This document shows, piece by piece, positions 28,423 to 45,178 of a stretch of DNA of 64,000 nucleotides (the stretch's first letter is position 1; the number at the start of each line of letters is the position of its first letter). This stretch comes from Hymenobacter sp. DG25B. GTDB lineage: Bacteria; Bacteroidota; Bacteroidia; Cytophagales; Hymenobacteraceae. The DNA is taken from assembly GCF_000801315.1 (NCBI RefSeq), contig NZ_CP010054.1:3596001-3660000 (forward strand). Reading direction: 5' to 3'. The position numbers were made by a program, and so were the translations under genes. The notes under the pieces were generated by a model, which worked only from the letters and a program-made list of their open reading frames with translations, was not told the origin of the DNA and did not search any database.

Positions 28423-28890
28423 TTAGAAACGGAAGTGCGAGAAGGCCTTGTTGGCTTCCGCCATCCGGTGCGTGTCGTCCTTTTTCTTCACGGCAGCACC
28501 TTCACCTTTGGCGGCGGCAATGATTTCGCCGGCCAGCTTGTCTTTCATGGTTTTCTCACCACGACGACGCGCATATTGAATCAGCCACTTAGAACCTACG
28601 GCGATACGACGGTCAGCGCGAACTTCGATTGGCACCTGGAAGGTAGCACCACCTACGCGGCGGCTCTTCACTTCTACAGTAGGCATAACGTTGTTCAGGG
28701 CTTTGCGCCACATTTCCAGGCCGCTTTCCTTGGTGCGCTGCTCTACTAGCTCGCAGGCATCATAAAAAATGGTGTAGGCCAGGTTTTTCTTCCCGTCATA
28801 CATCATGTAGTTAACGAAGCGGGTTACCAGCGTCTCCTTGTACTTGGGGTCGGGCAGGAGAATACGCTTTTTTGGTTTTGACTTTCTCAT
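28423..28890 (-). CDS. rpsG: 30S ribosomal protein S7
   Basis: S7 starts assembly of the 30S head. Start at [27 protein letters not shown] gives 155 residues, normal; 20 codons upstream are not conserved. It has [48 protein letters not shown], diagnostic of S7, and ends [13 protein letters not shown]. It lies between rpsL and fusA, with a 93-base gap to fusA filled by an inverted repeat. Confidence 0.98.
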   Translation of the reverse strand: MRKSKPKKRILLPDPKYKETLVTRFVNYMMYDGKKNLAYTIFYDACELVEQRTKESGLEMWRKALNNVMPTVEVKSRRVGGATFQVPIEVRADRRIAVGSKWLIQYARRRGEKTMKDKLAGEIIAAAKGEGAAVKKKDDTHRMAEANKAFSHFRF

Positions 28891-28974
28891 GGGTTCAGAT
28901 GTGAGTAGCGGTAGCCAGGAGTGGGATAAGAACCATATGCTATCCAGCACTTCGGACTACCACACTCGTCTCAA

Positions 28975-29400
28975 TTACTTTTTCTTGCCAGGTGCTGGTT
29001 TGCCGCCTTTGCCTACAGGGGCTTGGCCCGGCTTCGGACGCTTAGCGCCGTATTTCGAACGACGCTGGAGACGGCCGTTTACACCGGCGGTGTCCAGAGC
29101 GCCACGGATGATGTGATAACGCACACCGGGAAGGTCTTTCACACGACCGCCACGAATCAGCACGATGCTGTGCTCCTGCAGGTTGTGGCCTTCACCAGGG
29201 ATGTAGGCGTTAACTTCTTTGCCGTTCGTGAGGCGCACACGGGCCACTTTACGCATGGCCGAATTCGGCTTCTTAGGCGTGGTGGTGTACACACGGGTGC
29301 AAACGCCACGGCGCTGCGGGCACGAGTCAAGGGCCGGCGACTTTGACTTCGTCGTCAGCTTCTCGCGGCCTTTTCGTACTAATTGGTTAATGGTAGGCAT
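28975..29400 (-). CDS. rpsL: 30S ribosomal protein S12
   Basis: S12 lies at the decoding centre and is the site of streptomycin-resistance substitutions. The 141-residue protein starts [51 protein letters not shown]. The loop [18 protein letters not shown] and the [28 protein letters not shown] segment are intact, with lysine at the position (TPKKPNS) usually mutated in resistant strains, i.e. wild-type. A short tail rich in Pro, Gly and Lys ends the protein. It is the first gene of the str operon, with a strong promoter upstream. Confidence 0.98.
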   Translation of the reverse strand: MPTINQLVRKGREKLTTKSKSPALDSCPQRRGVCTRVYTTTPKKPNSAMRKVARVRLTNGKEVNAYIPGEGHNLQEHSIVLIRGGRVKDLPGVRYHIIRGALDTAGVNGRLQRRSKYGAKRPKPGQAPVGKGGKPAPGKKK

Positions 29401-29449
29401 CTACGGATTGGTTTGTCCAGGGGGGTTCGCTCCCAAAAAATTAGGCTTG

Positions 29450-29480
29450 CAAAGGTATAGACTTGCTTTTGAAATAGCAA
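29450..29480 (-). promoter_or_regulatory. Promoter of the rpsL-rpsG-fusA-rpsJ operon
   Basis: On the minus strand, -33 TTG (29478-29480), 20 bases, then -7 TACCTTTG (29450-29457), a perfect Bacteroidota consensus. It lies 50 bases upstream of the rpsL ATG. Confidence 0.85.
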
Positions 29481-29628
29481 ACAGGTTGAATTAGTTAATT
29501 TTAGAAGAAGAAGCCGCATGAAAGCGGAACCCCGGCGGCCTAGTTCACCCTTGAATATAAGCCTGTTTCTGCGCGTGGTTCCCGAATTCATGATACAGCC
29601 AGCCTAGCCCCGGGAGGCAGAATCCAGC

Positions 29629-30552
29629 TTACAGGTCGAAGCTGGGTAAGCGCCAGCGGCGGCCCGTGGCCTTCCGGATAGCCCGCCGCCAACCGGGCAA
29701 GCGGCTATACGCCTGCTCCGACTTGTGCAAATCGGCTATATGCAGGCGGCTGGCCCGCGCATACAGCTCGTCATAGCTCTGGCCGGCGTACCGCTCAAAC
29801 AACTCTATCAGCACGGGGCGCATGGCCTTCAGGTTCCAGTAGTGTACCAGGTAGCTTGCGGCTTCCCGCACCGGCTCGCCATCCACGGCAAAGCGCATGC
29901 TGAAGGCCAGCTGCTCCATCATGTGCTTGTTGTAAGCAGCGTACAGTTGTTCAGCCTGCTGCATTACCTCCGGCAGCAAGGCGGCATCCTCACTTTTAAA
30001 CCCTAGAACACCGGAATTAAACAGCCGGGTGGTAGGCTGTATGCGGAGTGGAAGTCCGCCTATTCGGGTCTGAAAGTTTTTTAGGTGCCGGTACACTTTC
30101 CGGCTCAGCTCATTGCCCGTTGCCAGGGCGCCTTCATCCATATGCATGTAGCGTACTCCCCGGGCTATATCCCCGAAAATGGGAGTAGGGTCTTTTTGCC
30201 AGATGGTGTCGGTATCCAGAAAAAGCAGGTTGCCGGGGAAGTGGGCAGCGGCATGCTGCAGCACGCCTATTTTCAGCAGATACACTTTATTCACACTTCC
30301 TCGCCACTGCTGCCACTGCTCCTCTCCTATTTCCGGATAAAGTATATCGGCTGGTGAGCCTAATACTTTCCGGAAGCTGGCCGCATCATCGGTATAAATA
30401 ACAATAATGGGGCGGGACGTTTCCGGGGAGTGGCGCGCCACCTGATAATAAGACAAAATGCTGTACAGCGCCTCACTTCGGATTCCGGCCGAACCATGGG
30501 AAAGGTAGATAAGGTAATTCTGCCGCTGACCTGGCGCTGAGGGATGTTGCAT
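29629..30552 (-). CDS. Putative glycosyltransferase (GT-A fold)
   Basis: A 307-residue soluble protein. The start MQHPSAPGQRQNYLIYLSHGSAG is preferred because the longer frame would include the upstream terminator. The likely nucleotide-sugar site is NLLFLDTDTIWQKDP, a DxD motif after a hydrophobic strand, as in GT-A glycosyltransferases; IIVIYTDDAASFRKVLG is an early Rossmann-like strand. A conserved-looking RLFNSGVLGF follows. The family resembles GT8 or DUF-type sugar transferases, but I do not recognise the exact one. It lies alone between rpsL and the DUF3467 gene. A role in cell-surface glycan formation is an inference. Confidence 0.6.
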   Translation of the reverse strand: MQHPSAPGQRQNYLIYLSHGSAGIRSEALYSILSYYQVARHSPETSRPIIVIYTDDAASFRKVLGSPADILYPEIGEEQWQQWRGSVNKVYLLKIGVLQHAAAHFPGNLLFLDTDTIWQKDPTPIFGDIARGVRYMHMDEGALATGNELSRKVYRHLKNFQTRIGGLPLRIQPTTRLFNSGVLGFKSEDAALLPEVMQQAEQLYAAYNKHMMEQLAFSMRFAVDGEPVREAASYLVHYWNLKAMRPVLIELFERYAGQSYDELYARASRLHIADLHKSEQAYSRLPGWRRAIRKATGRRWRLPSFDL

Positions 30553-30571
30553 GAAAAAGCCGGTAGTAAGG

Positions 30572-30612
30572 AAAAGCCGACGCTCCTCCCCAGTGGAAGT
30601 GCGTCGGCTTTT
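30572..30612 (-). terminator. Terminator of the DUF3467 gene
   Basis: AAAAGCCGACGC (30572-30583) pairs with GCGTCGGCTTTT (30601-30612), perfect over 12 bp, with T-richness on both sides. It separates the DUF3467 gene from the glycosyltransferase gene. Confidence 0.85.
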
Positions 30613-30633
30613 ATGCAAAAGACAAATCTGTTG

Positions 30634-30969
30634 TTACGCCTCGCCCATGGCGCCCCCAAAGTTCATGGGGTAGCTGGGCATATCGGGTTGCTGCTTAATG
30701 GTGCCATGCACTTGCTCAAACCGGTCAATATTATCCGATAGCGCCGCCAGCAGCCGCTTGGCGTGCTCGGGGGTGATGACAATACGCGCTTTTACTTTGG
30801 CTTTGGGCAAGCCCGGCATCAGGCGAATGAAATCAATGACGAACTCGCTGCTGCTGTGCGCAATCATGGCCAGATTAGCGTATTCGCCTTCGGCTATTTC
30901 TTCGGACAGCTCGATATTAATGGCGTTGGGGTCGTGGGGAATGTTCGCGTCTTGGGGGGGCTGATTCAT
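30634..30969 (-). CDS. DUF3467 family protein
   Basis: A 111-residue protein starting MNQPPQDANIPHDPNAINIELSEEIAEGEYANLAMIAHSSSEFVIDF. The patterns EIAEGEYANLAMIAHSSSEFVIDFIRLMPGLPKAKVKARIVITPEHAKRLLAAL are those of DUF3467, a small family found near RNA polymerase genes in Bacteroidota. Function is unknown. It lies just downstream of rpoC (rpoC ends with a terminator in between) on the same strand. The upstream ATG would add ten unconserved residues. No catalytic residues are recognisable. Confidence 0.75.
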   Translation of the reverse strand: MNQPPQDANIPHDPNAINIELSEEIAEGEYANLAMIAHSSSEFVIDFIRLMPGLPKAKVKARIVITPEHAKRLLAALSDNIDRFEQVHGTIKQQPDMPSYPMNFGGAMGEA

Positions 30970-31034
30970 AGCAGAATGGATAGGCCGCAGCAGGTGCATT
31001 CTGCCCGGCAGGTTAAAACTACCAAAAAAGAAAA

Positions 31035-31060
31035 AGCCGACCAGATTTCTCTGGTCGGCT
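31035..31060 (-). terminator. rpoC terminator
   Basis: AGCCGACCAG (31035-31044) and CTGGTCGGCT (31051-31060) form a perfect 10-bp stem with a 6-base loop; the minus strand then reads TTTTTCTTTTTT. It lies 26 bases past the rpoC stop. Confidence 0.92.
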
Positions 31061-31086
31061 TCTCCTACTTATTTACTCCAGAAGAA

Positions 31087-35439
<4,353 letters not shown>

Positions 35440-35775
35440 GTGTGGAAGCTATTAGCTGTTGGCTTTGTGTGCTGTTAGAACGGCTCCGCCCTCTTAAGAG
35501 CAGCGCGAGTAATTTTAACAGTTCGACTTTGGCAAAAGTGCTCTGCAGATCGGATAGGTACGTCGTGCAGTAGGTTTCACCAAGTCTGGATGATAAACAG
35601 CTCGTCTTTGGGCAAACACGAACCACTTTGCGGCCACCTGCTCCCGGAAGTTGATGCCGTTCTGACCATATCTCGGAACGACGCCGGCAGCGGATGTTTT
35701 CGGTTTCCCGAACCGCGCATTACTTGAAAGAGGAAGCTGCCAGCATCGAAACACCAGCAGCTCCCTTTTCAAAAA
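35440..35775. other. Long rpoB-rpoC spacer
   Basis: 336 bases without a recognisable gene separate rpoB from rpoC. Two ORFs here are weak (a TTG-initiated one and one overlapping rpoC's start). The spacer has inverted pieces, e.g. CTGTTA/TAACAG around CTCTTAAGAG, and TGCTGG/CAGCA-type pairs. I see no -7 box and no T-run terminator; it may hold an attenuator. Confidence 0.45.
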
Positions 35776-39678
<3,903 letters not shown>

Positions 39679-39818
39679 TGTATGTGGGGTTAGGAAATGG
39701 ACACAGAGAGGATGCAATCGAAAACCCTGCCTCTGTCTTGTGCGTTTAGGCACAAAAAGCCGCAAAGCGGCGCGTATGAGGACATTAGCAAAGTTTGTTG
39801 CCTACAAACAGGAAAAGA

Positions 39819-39836
39819 CCTGGCTTAGTTGCCAGG
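39819..39836 (-). terminator. Hairpin between rplL and rpoB
   Basis: CCTGGC (39819-39824) pairs with GCCAGG (39831-39836) with a 6-base loop; the minus strand then reads TCTTTTCC. This may be a partial terminator lowering rpoBC expression relative to rplJL, as known in other bacteria. Confidence 0.6.
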
Positions 39837-39875
39837 CCTATCCTTATTTGTAGAGAGAAAATGCGGGCCGCAGAG

Positions 39876-40253
39876 TTATTTAACTTCTACTTCGGCGCCA
39901 GCTTCTTCCAGTTGCTTCTTCAGGCCTTCAGCTTCGTCCTTAGCAACACCTTCTTTCAGGGGCTTAGGAGCACCGTCAACCAGTTCTTTGGCTTCTTTCA
40001 GGCCCAGACCGGTCAGGTCTTTCACCAGTTTCACTACAGCCAGTTTCTGAGCGCCAGCGGCTTTCAGGATTACGTCAAACGAAGTCTTCTCCTCAGGAGC
40101 TTCAGCAGCAGCGCCAGCGCCGCCAGCCATCATTACTGGAGCAGCAGCAGCAGGCTCAATGCCATACTCGTCTTTCAGGATAGTAGCCAGTTCGTTTACT
40201 TCTTTCACCGTCAGGCTAACGAGCTGCTCAGCGAATGCTTTCAAATCTGCCAT
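39876..40253 (-). CDS. rplL: 50S ribosomal protein L7/L12
   Basis: L7/L12 forms the stalk that recruits translation GTPases, present in multiple copies. The 125-residue protein has the dimerising N-terminal helices ([26 protein letters not shown]), an Ala/Gly hinge ([21 protein letters not shown]) and the C-terminal factor-binding domain ([35 protein letters not shown]). The rest of the gene is unremarkable. It follows rplJ. Confidence 0.98.
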   Translation of the reverse strand: MADLKAFAEQLVSLTVKEVNELATILKDEYGIEPAAAAPVMMAGGAGAAAEAPEEKTSFDVILKAAGAQKLAVVKLVKDLTGLGLKEAKELVDGAPKPLKEGVAKDEAEGLKKQLEEAGAEVEVK

Positions 40254-40317
40254 TTCTGTAGATTGTTAAAAAAAGGGGTTGTTGAAGGAAATTGAATTTG
40301 AAAAAGATGAGCAGCGG

Positions 40318-40872
40318 TTAGCCTGCAACCTCTTCTCTTTCGGAAAGCGTTTTGAGGATACCAGCCAGTTTGTTGCCACCGCTCGACAGAGCAGAAATAA
40401 CATTTTTGGCAGGCGACTGCAGCAGACCGATGATATCACCGATAAGCTCGTTTTTACCTTTAATAGTGCTGAGGCTCTCTAGCTGGTCAGCACCTACGTA
40501 CACGTCGCTATCGATGTAAGCACCTTTCAGGGCTGGCTTCGGCAGTACGTTTTTACCGTAGTTCTGCGACTTGTAGAAGTCTTTCAGCAGTTTGGCCGGG
40601 GCGTTGCCCGACTCTTTCGAGAACAGAACACCCGACTGGCCTTTCAGCGCAGCATCCATCTCCGAAGTATCGCCACCCAGGGTGTCGAGAGCCTTGCGGA
40701 TCAGCGTGTTCTTATACACTTTGAACTCCATGCCGCGGTTGAAGCACAGGCGACGGAATTCGTTGATTTTCGCCACGGTCATCGACGAAGCGTCGGTGAT
40801 GTAGAACGCGTTGTGCGATTGAAACTTCTCGCTCAACTCGTCGACGAGGGCTTGTTTTTCTTCCCGGGTCAT
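40318..40872 (-). CDS. rplJ: 50S ribosomal protein L10
   Basis: L10 anchors the L7/L12 dimers on the ribosome. The 184-residue protein starts MTREEKQALVDELSEKFQSHNAFY, has FNRGMEFKVYKNTLIRKALDTL, and the C-terminal stalk-binding helix (VISALSSGGNKLAGILKTLSERE). It is in the standard rplKAJL order between rplA and rplL; any L10 autoregulation would act in the short 20-base gap or further upstream. Confidence 0.98.
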   Translation of the reverse strand: MTREEKQALVDELSEKFQSHNAFYITDASSMTVAKINEFRRLCFNRGMEFKVYKNTLIRKALDTLGGDTSEMDAALKGQSGVLFSKESGNAPAKLLKDFYKSQNYGKNVLPKPALKGAYIDSDVYVGADQLESLSTIKGKNELIGDIIGLLQSPAKNVISALSSGGNKLAGILKTLSEREEVAG

Positions 40873-40892
40873 ATCGTCGTGTTGGTTATACC

Positions 40893-41588
40893 TTAAGCGG
40901 AAGTTACTTGCGTGTCAACCGGCACTGCGGGCGACATCGTGCTCGAGAGCGTGATGCTCTTGATGTACGTGCCTTTTGCCGACGAAGGCTTCAAACGGTT
41001 CAGAGTCTGAATTACTTCGATGGCGTTTTCAGCCAGCTTCTGCGAATCGAACGATACCTTACCGATGCTGGTGTGGATGATGCCGGTTTTATCAACTTTG
41101 AAGTCGATTTTACCAGCTTTCACTTCCTGTACCGCCTTGGCAACGTCGGTCGTTACGGTACCCGACTTGGGGTTAGGCATCAGGCCACGAGGACCCAGTA
41201 CCCGGCCCAGACGACCAACTTTGGCCATCACAGCAGGCATCGTGATAATCACGTCAATATCTGTCCAGCCTTTCTCGATTTTCGAGATATAGTCGTCCAG
41301 ACCTACGTAGTCGGCACCAGCAGCCGTAGCTTCGGCTTCTTTGTCCGGAGTTACGAGAGCCAGAACACGGACCGTTTTGCCGGTACCATGAGGCAGAGTG
41401 GCTACGCCACGTACCATTTGGTCGGCTTTGCGGGGATCAACACCCAGACGAACGTCGATATCAACCGAAGCGTCGAACTTGGTGTAAGTGATGTCCTTAA
41501 CAACAGTGGCGGCCTCAATGAGGTTGCGCACCTGGGTCAGGTCATGCTTGGCAAGGGCTTCCTTGCGCTTTTTGCTAACTTTTGCCAT
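40893..41588 (-). CDS. rplA: 50S ribosomal protein L1
   Basis: L1 forms the stalk at the E site and represses its own operon in other bacteria. The 231-residue protein has [86 protein letters not shown]. It ends with a short Thr/Ser stretch. It follows rplK (20-base gap) and is followed by rplJ. Confidence 0.98.
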   Translation of the reverse strand: MAKVSKKRKEALAKHDLTQVRNLIEAATVVKDITYTKFDASVDIDVRLGVDPRKADQMVRGVATLPHGTGKTVRVLALVTPDKEAEATAAGADYVGLDDYISKIEKGWTDIDVIITMPAVMAKVGRLGRVLGPRGLMPNPKSGTVTTDVAKAVQEVKAGKIDFKVDKTGIIHTSIGKVSFDSQKLAENAIEVIQTLNRLKPSSAKGTYIKSITLSSTMSPAVPVDTQVTSA

Positions 41589-41608
41589 CTGATTCTTCTC
41601 CGTTAAGA

Positions 41609-42052
41609 TTATTCAGCGAAAGGAGAATCTCCCTTGATGGTGATACCCATGCTGCGGGCGGTGCCAGCTACCAGTTTCATGGCCGATTCGATTTTGAACG
41701 AATTCAAATCGGGCATTTTCACTTCAGCAATCTGACGAACTTGGTCCCACGTTACCGAACCCACTTTGTTACGGTTTGGCTCTTTTGAACCGCTCTGGAG
41801 CTTAGCAGCTTCCAGCAGCATAACCGGCGCCGGTGGGGTCTTCACCACAAAGTCAAACGACTTGTCGGTGTACATGGTAATGAGAACAGGACAAACTTGG
41901 CCGGCCTTATCCTGGGTGCGAGCATTGAACTGCTTGCAGAACTCCATGATGTTAAGGCCTTTGCTACCAAGTGCAGGTCCAACCGGCGGCGCGGGGTTCG
42001 CGGCGCCTCCCTTTATCTGAAGCTTCAGATAACCTCTAATTTCCTTGGCCAT
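41609..42052 (-). CDS. rplK: 50S ribosomal protein L11
   Basis: L11 is in the GTPase-associated centre and needed for stringent factor activity. The 147-residue protein starts [43 protein letters not shown] and has the C-terminal [26 protein letters not shown]. Size and sequence are normal. It follows nusG by about 120 bases. Confidence 0.98.
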   Translation of the reverse strand: MAKEIRGYLKLQIKGGAANPAPPVGPALGSKGLNIMEFCKQFNARTQDKAGQVCPVLITMYTDKSFDFVVKTPPAPVMLLEAAKLQSGSKEPNRNKVGSVTWDQVRQIAEVKMPDLNSFKIESAMKLVAGTARSMGITIKGDSPFAE

Positions 42053-42169
42053 TTGGATTGAAAGGCTTCGGACGATGTGACGTAACTCACACAGTCCTCA
42101 GATGATGTAATGCTCCTGGTGGAAGCACCGCCGGCCCGGAGCGGACAACCGACGACGTACTATTTACTT

Positions 42170-42736
42170 TTAAGACTCTTTCTCGACCTGCGTGTAGCTA
42201 AGCTCCATGGGAGTGCTACGGCCGAAGATTTTCACAATTACATTGAGCTTCTTCCGCTCTTCAAACACTTCAGAAACCGTACCGGAGAAGCCGCTGAAGG
42301 CGCCATCCACTACTTTCACCAGTTCGTTTACCACGAATGGGGTTTCCAGCTGGGCCGTCTGCTCTTCTGCTTCGTCTACTACACCCAGGATGCGGTTTAC
42401 TTCAGAAATGTGCAGCGGCACAGGTTTGGTATTCTGGTTGGCTGCTTTTCCTTCCTTATCGCTCAGGAAACCAATTACACCAGGCGTGCTGGTAATAATG
42501 TGGTCTACTTCGCCGTGGGTCAGGTCAGCGTGGATGATAATGTAGCCAGGATACAGATTCCGTTCACGCACGCGCTTTTTGCCATTGCGCATTTCGAAAA
42601 CCTTCTCTACCGGAATCAATACCTGCGGCACCAAATCCGAAAGGCCATGACGACCAATCTCGGTTTCGAGATACGTCTTGGCCTTTTTCTCTTGTCCGCT
42701 TACCGAGCGAACAACGTACCATTTCAACTCACCCAT
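42170..42736 (-). CDS. nusG: Transcription termination/antitermination factor NusG
   Basis: NusG binds RNA polymerase and links it to Rho and to the ribosome. The 188-residue protein starts MGELKWYVVRSVSGQEKKAKTYLETEI, with the NGN domain (RNLYPGYIIIHADL) and a C-terminal KOW domain (VVDGAFSGFSGTVSEVFEERKKLNVIVKIFGRSTPMELSYTQVEK). It has the usual place between secE and rplK. There is no fused insertion domain. Confidence 0.97.
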   Translation of the reverse strand: MGELKWYVVRSVSGQEKKAKTYLETEIGRHGLSDLVPQVLIPVEKVFEMRNGKKRVRERNLYPGYIIIHADLTHGEVDHIITSTPGVIGFLSDKEGKAANQNTKPVPLHISEVNRILGVVDEAEEQTAQLETPFVVNELVKVVDGAFSGFSGTVSEVFEERKKLNVIVKIFGRSTPMELSYTQVEKES

Positions 42737-42748
42737 CGATTCTTGTGC

Positions 42749-42943
42749 TTAACGGAACGAGTTGTAAAATGCCTCCAGACCCGTTTTGAAGATGATGTCC
42801 ATCAAGCCTACAACTGCCGCAAATACGAGTGAGCCAATGAGTACCAGACCGGAACTCTTCTGCAGCTCTTCGAAAGACGACCACGTTACTTTGTAGCGCA
42901 TCTCTTCGGTAGTCTCGCGGAAATACTTTGTCAGCTTGCTCAT
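42749..42943 (-). CDS. secE: Preprotein translocase subunit SecE
   Basis: A 64-residue single-pass membrane protein: KLTKYFRETTEEMRYKVTWSSFEELQKSS is the conserved amphipathic helix (pattern RETxxExxKVTWP-like), followed by a transmembrane segment (VLIGSLVFAAVVGLMDIIF). Short SecE of this type clamps SecY. It lies 12 bases upstream of nusG and just after the tRNA-Trp gene. Confidence 0.96.
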   Translation of the reverse strand: MSKLTKYFRETTEEMRYKVTWSSFEELQKSSGLVLIGSLVFAAVVGLMDIIFKTGLEAFYNSFR

Positions 42944-42993
42944 AATCCGTAAACGGGCTTTGGCGATAATAACTGGGCCAGCAACTGGCTAAA

Positions 42994-43067
42994 TGGCACG
43001 GGCGGAGAGATTCGAACTCCCATCAAAGGTTTTGGAGACCTCTATTCTACCCTTGAACTACGCCCGT
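42994..43067 (-). tRNA. tRNA-Trp (CCA)
   Basis: A 74-base clover-leaf on the minus strand with acceptor ACGGGCG/CGCCCGT, discriminator G, D arm GTTC/GAAT, anticodon loop CTCCAAA (anticodon CCA), T arm with TTCGAAT, and the 3' CCA encoded. It lies between tuf and secE, the usual place in Bacteroidota. Confidence 0.96.
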
Positions 43068-43106
43068 GTAAGCGCTTCAAACGACTATAAAGCCGGATTG
43101 GGACTG

Positions 43107-43136
43107 CAAATGTACTGAACTGATGGCACAAAACAA
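43107..43136 (-). promoter_or_regulatory. Promoter of tRNA-Trp/secE/nusG/rplKAJL
   Basis: On the minus strand, -33 TTG (43134-43136), 19 bases, then -7 TACATTTG (43107-43114). It lies 40 bases upstream of tRNA-Trp and overlaps the tail of the tuf terminator. Confidence 0.8.
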
Positions 43137-43168
43137 ATCCGCCCCCGAAAAATCGAGGGCGGATTGTG
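43134..43168 (-). terminator. tuf terminator
   Basis: AATCCGCCC-type arms (43136-43146 with 43155-43165) pair around an A-rich loop, and the minus strand continues GGATTTGTTTTG. It lies 16 bases past the tuf stop and divides tuf from the secE unit. Confidence 0.85.
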
Positions 43169-43183
43169 TTATGCTAGCAGAAA

Positions 43184-44374
43184 CTAGTCGAGGATTTCGG
43201 TCACCTGACCGGCACCTACCGTACGGCCACCTTCGCGGATAGCGAAACGCAGACCTTTCTCCATAGCTACGGCGCTGATCAGCTCCACCTGGATGGTGAT
43301 GTTGTCGCCGGGCATTACCATCTCAACACCTTCGGGCAGGGTAATGATACCCGTTACGTCGGTGGTGCGCAGGTAGAACTGCGGACGGTAGTTGTTGAAG
43401 AATGGGGTGTGACGGCCACCTTCCTCTTTCGAGAGAACGTAAACCTCAGCCTTGAACTTTTTGTGGGGAGTTACCGAGCCGGGCTTGCAAATAACCATAC
43501 CACGACGGATATCGTCCTTTTCAATACCACGGAGCAGCAGACCTACGTTGTCACCAGCTTCGCCACGGTCCAGGATTTTGCGGAACATTTCCACACCCGT
43601 AACCGTCGACTTCAGGCCTTGCTTGGCACCCATGCCGAGGATGTCAACCTGCTCGCCCGAGTTGATAACACCACGCTCGATACGGCCGGTTGCTACCGTA
43701 CCACGACCCGTGATAGAGAATACGTCCTCTACTGGCATCAGGAAGGGCAGGTCAGTCAGACGAGCTGGGATTGGAATGTAGCTGTCAACGGCAGCCATCA
43801 GTTCCTCGATTTTGGGAACCCAAGCAGCGTCGCCGTTCAGGCCACCCAGAGCCGAACCCTGGATAACGGGGATGTTGTCACCGTCGAAGTCATAGAACGA
43901 CAGCAGCTCACGGATTTCCATTTCCACCAGCTCGAGGAGCTCGGGGTCATCCACCATGTCTACTTTGTTCATGAATACCACCAGCTGAGGTACACCTACC
44001 TGGCGAGCCAGCAGGATGTGCTCACGCGTCTGGGGCATGGGGCCGTCGGTAGCAGCTACTACGAGGATAGCGCCGTCCATCTGGGCAGCACCCGTTACCA
44101 TGTTCTTCACATAGTCAGCGTGACCAGGGCAGTCAACGTGAGCGTAGTGACGGTTTTCGGTAGCGTATTCTACGTGCGAAGTGTTAATCGTGATACCACG
44201 CTCTTTTTCTTCGGGAGCGTTGTCGATTGACGAGAAGTCACGCTTTGCGGCCAAACCTTTGTTCGCCAGTACCATTGTGATAGCAGCGGTCAGGGTGGTT
44301 TTGCCGTGGTCGACGTGCCCGATCGTACCGATGTTCACGTGCGGCTTGGAACGATCAAAATTTTCTTTGGCCAT
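43184..44374 (-). CDS. tuf: Elongation factor Tu
   Basis: EF-Tu brings aminoacyl-tRNA to the ribosome with GTP. Start at [28 protein letters not shown] gives 396 residues; longer upstream frames would run through tRNA-Thr. G motifs: [28 protein letters not shown] and [10 protein letters not shown]. Domain II and III segments ([38 protein letters not shown]) are complete. Single copy in this window, between tRNA-Thr and tRNA-Trp. Confidence 0.99.
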   Translation of the reverse strand: MAKENFDRSKPHVNIGTIGHVDHGKTTLTAAITMVLANKGLAAKRDFSSIDNAPEEKERGITINTSHVEYATENRHYAHVDCPGHADYVKNMVTGAAQMDGAILVVAATDGPMPQTREHILLARQVGVPQLVVFMNKVDMVDDPELLELVEMEIRELLSFYDFDGDNIPVIQGSALGGLNGDAAWVPKIEELMAAVDSYIPIPARLTDLPFLMPVEDVFSITGRGTVATGRIERGVINSGEQVDILGMGAKQGLKSTVTGVEMFRKILDRGEAGDNVGLLLRGIEKDDIRRGMVICKPGSVTPHKKFKAEVYVLSKEEGGRHTPFFNNYRPQFYLRTTDVTGIITLPEGVEMVMPGDNITIQVELISAVAMEKGLRFAIREGGRTVGAGQVTEILD

Positions 44375-44538
44375 TGTAAAGAGATTAAAAGGAATTTTGT
44401 GAAGGAGGGGAAAACGCGACTTGACTATACTGCAAGAAAGCGATACGCAGCTCCGCTTAGTGGGGACTGCACGTCGCTTTACTTTTCTCGCAGGTCCAAA
44501 CGGTGCAGGCGCGCTGCCCCGGTGGTACTCGTATTCAG

Positions 44539-44610
<72 letters not shown>

Positions 44611-44692
44611 TTATGTAAGGGCAAATTTACAACAAAGAAGGCACAATGGCTGTCCACTGCTTTTCTTCATCATCAATTTGTGATTGACAATG

Positions 44693-44765
44693 AGCGGGAG
44701 ACGAGGTTCGAACCCGCGACCTGCAGCTTGGAAGGCTGCCGCTCTACCAACTGAGCTACTCCCGC
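44693..44765 (-). tRNA. tRNA-Gly (TCC)
   Basis: 73 bases without CCA; acceptor GCGGGAG/CTCCCGC, D arm with AGCTCAGTTGG, anticodon stem-loop GCAGC CTTCCAA GCTGC (anticodon TCC), T arm with TTCGAAC. CCA is not encoded. Confidence 0.95.
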
Positions 44766-44841
44766 AGAGAAGAAATGAATGGATGGCCCGCTACCAAGCA
44801 ATTGCTTGCTTCTCGCTATACCATCCATTCACTCAACTACG

Positions 44842-44924
44842 TGGGGAGAGAAGGATTCGAACCTTCGAAAGCTTACGCTAACAGAGTTACAGTCTGTCCC
44901 ATTTGGCCGCTCTGGAACCTCCCC
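44842..44924 (-). tRNA. tRNA-Tyr (GTA)
   Basis: 83 bases with a long variable arm (TTAGCGTAAGCTTTCG), class II; acceptor GGGGAGG/TCTCCCC with discriminator A, anticodon stem-loop ACAGA CTGTAAC TCTGT (anticodon GTA), T arm with TTCGAAT. It is first of the Tyr-Gly-Thr-tuf cluster. Confidence 0.95.
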
Positions 44925-45007
44925 GGGTGTTGTTTTTCTCAGCCGACTGCAGAGAAGCTTTCCGTTAATAACCTTCGCCGGAAGTGGGTGGGTTGCTAAA
45001 GGAGTTG

Positions 45008-45037
45008 CAAAATTAACGGCTTTCTGATGCAAGTCAA
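45008..45037 (-). promoter_or_regulatory. Promoter of the tRNA-Tyr/Gly/Thr-tuf cluster
   Basis: On the minus strand, -33 TTG (45035-45037), 19 bases, then -7 TAATTTTG (45008-45015), matching TAnnTTTG. It lies about 85 bases upstream of tRNA-Tyr. Another exact -7, TAAATTTG, is at 44622-44629 between tRNA-Gly and tRNA-Thr but lacks a TTG at the right distance. Confidence 0.7.
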
Positions 45038-45119
45038 GCGCTAGCCTGAAATCAACCTAATATTTTTTCCTTCTAGCGGGCCTTATCCGCAGTAGGTATT
45101 TACCTCTCAGGAGGTTGAA

Positions 45120-45162
45120 AACCCAGCCGGCACCAGAATATTTTCTCAGTGCCGGCTGGGTT
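45120..45162 (-). terminator. Terminator of the M1 aminopeptidase gene
   Basis: AACCCAGCCGGCAC (45120-45133) and its exact complement (45149-45162) form a 14-bp stem with a 15-base loop; TTTTC follows on the minus strand. Confidence 0.85.
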
Positions 45163-45178
45163 TTGCTACTCTTACCCC

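Noticed and set aside
35515..35772. 85-codon frame in the rpoB-rpoC spacer, minus strand
   Set aside because: TTG start, no domain, and composition looks random; kept as unexplained spacer.
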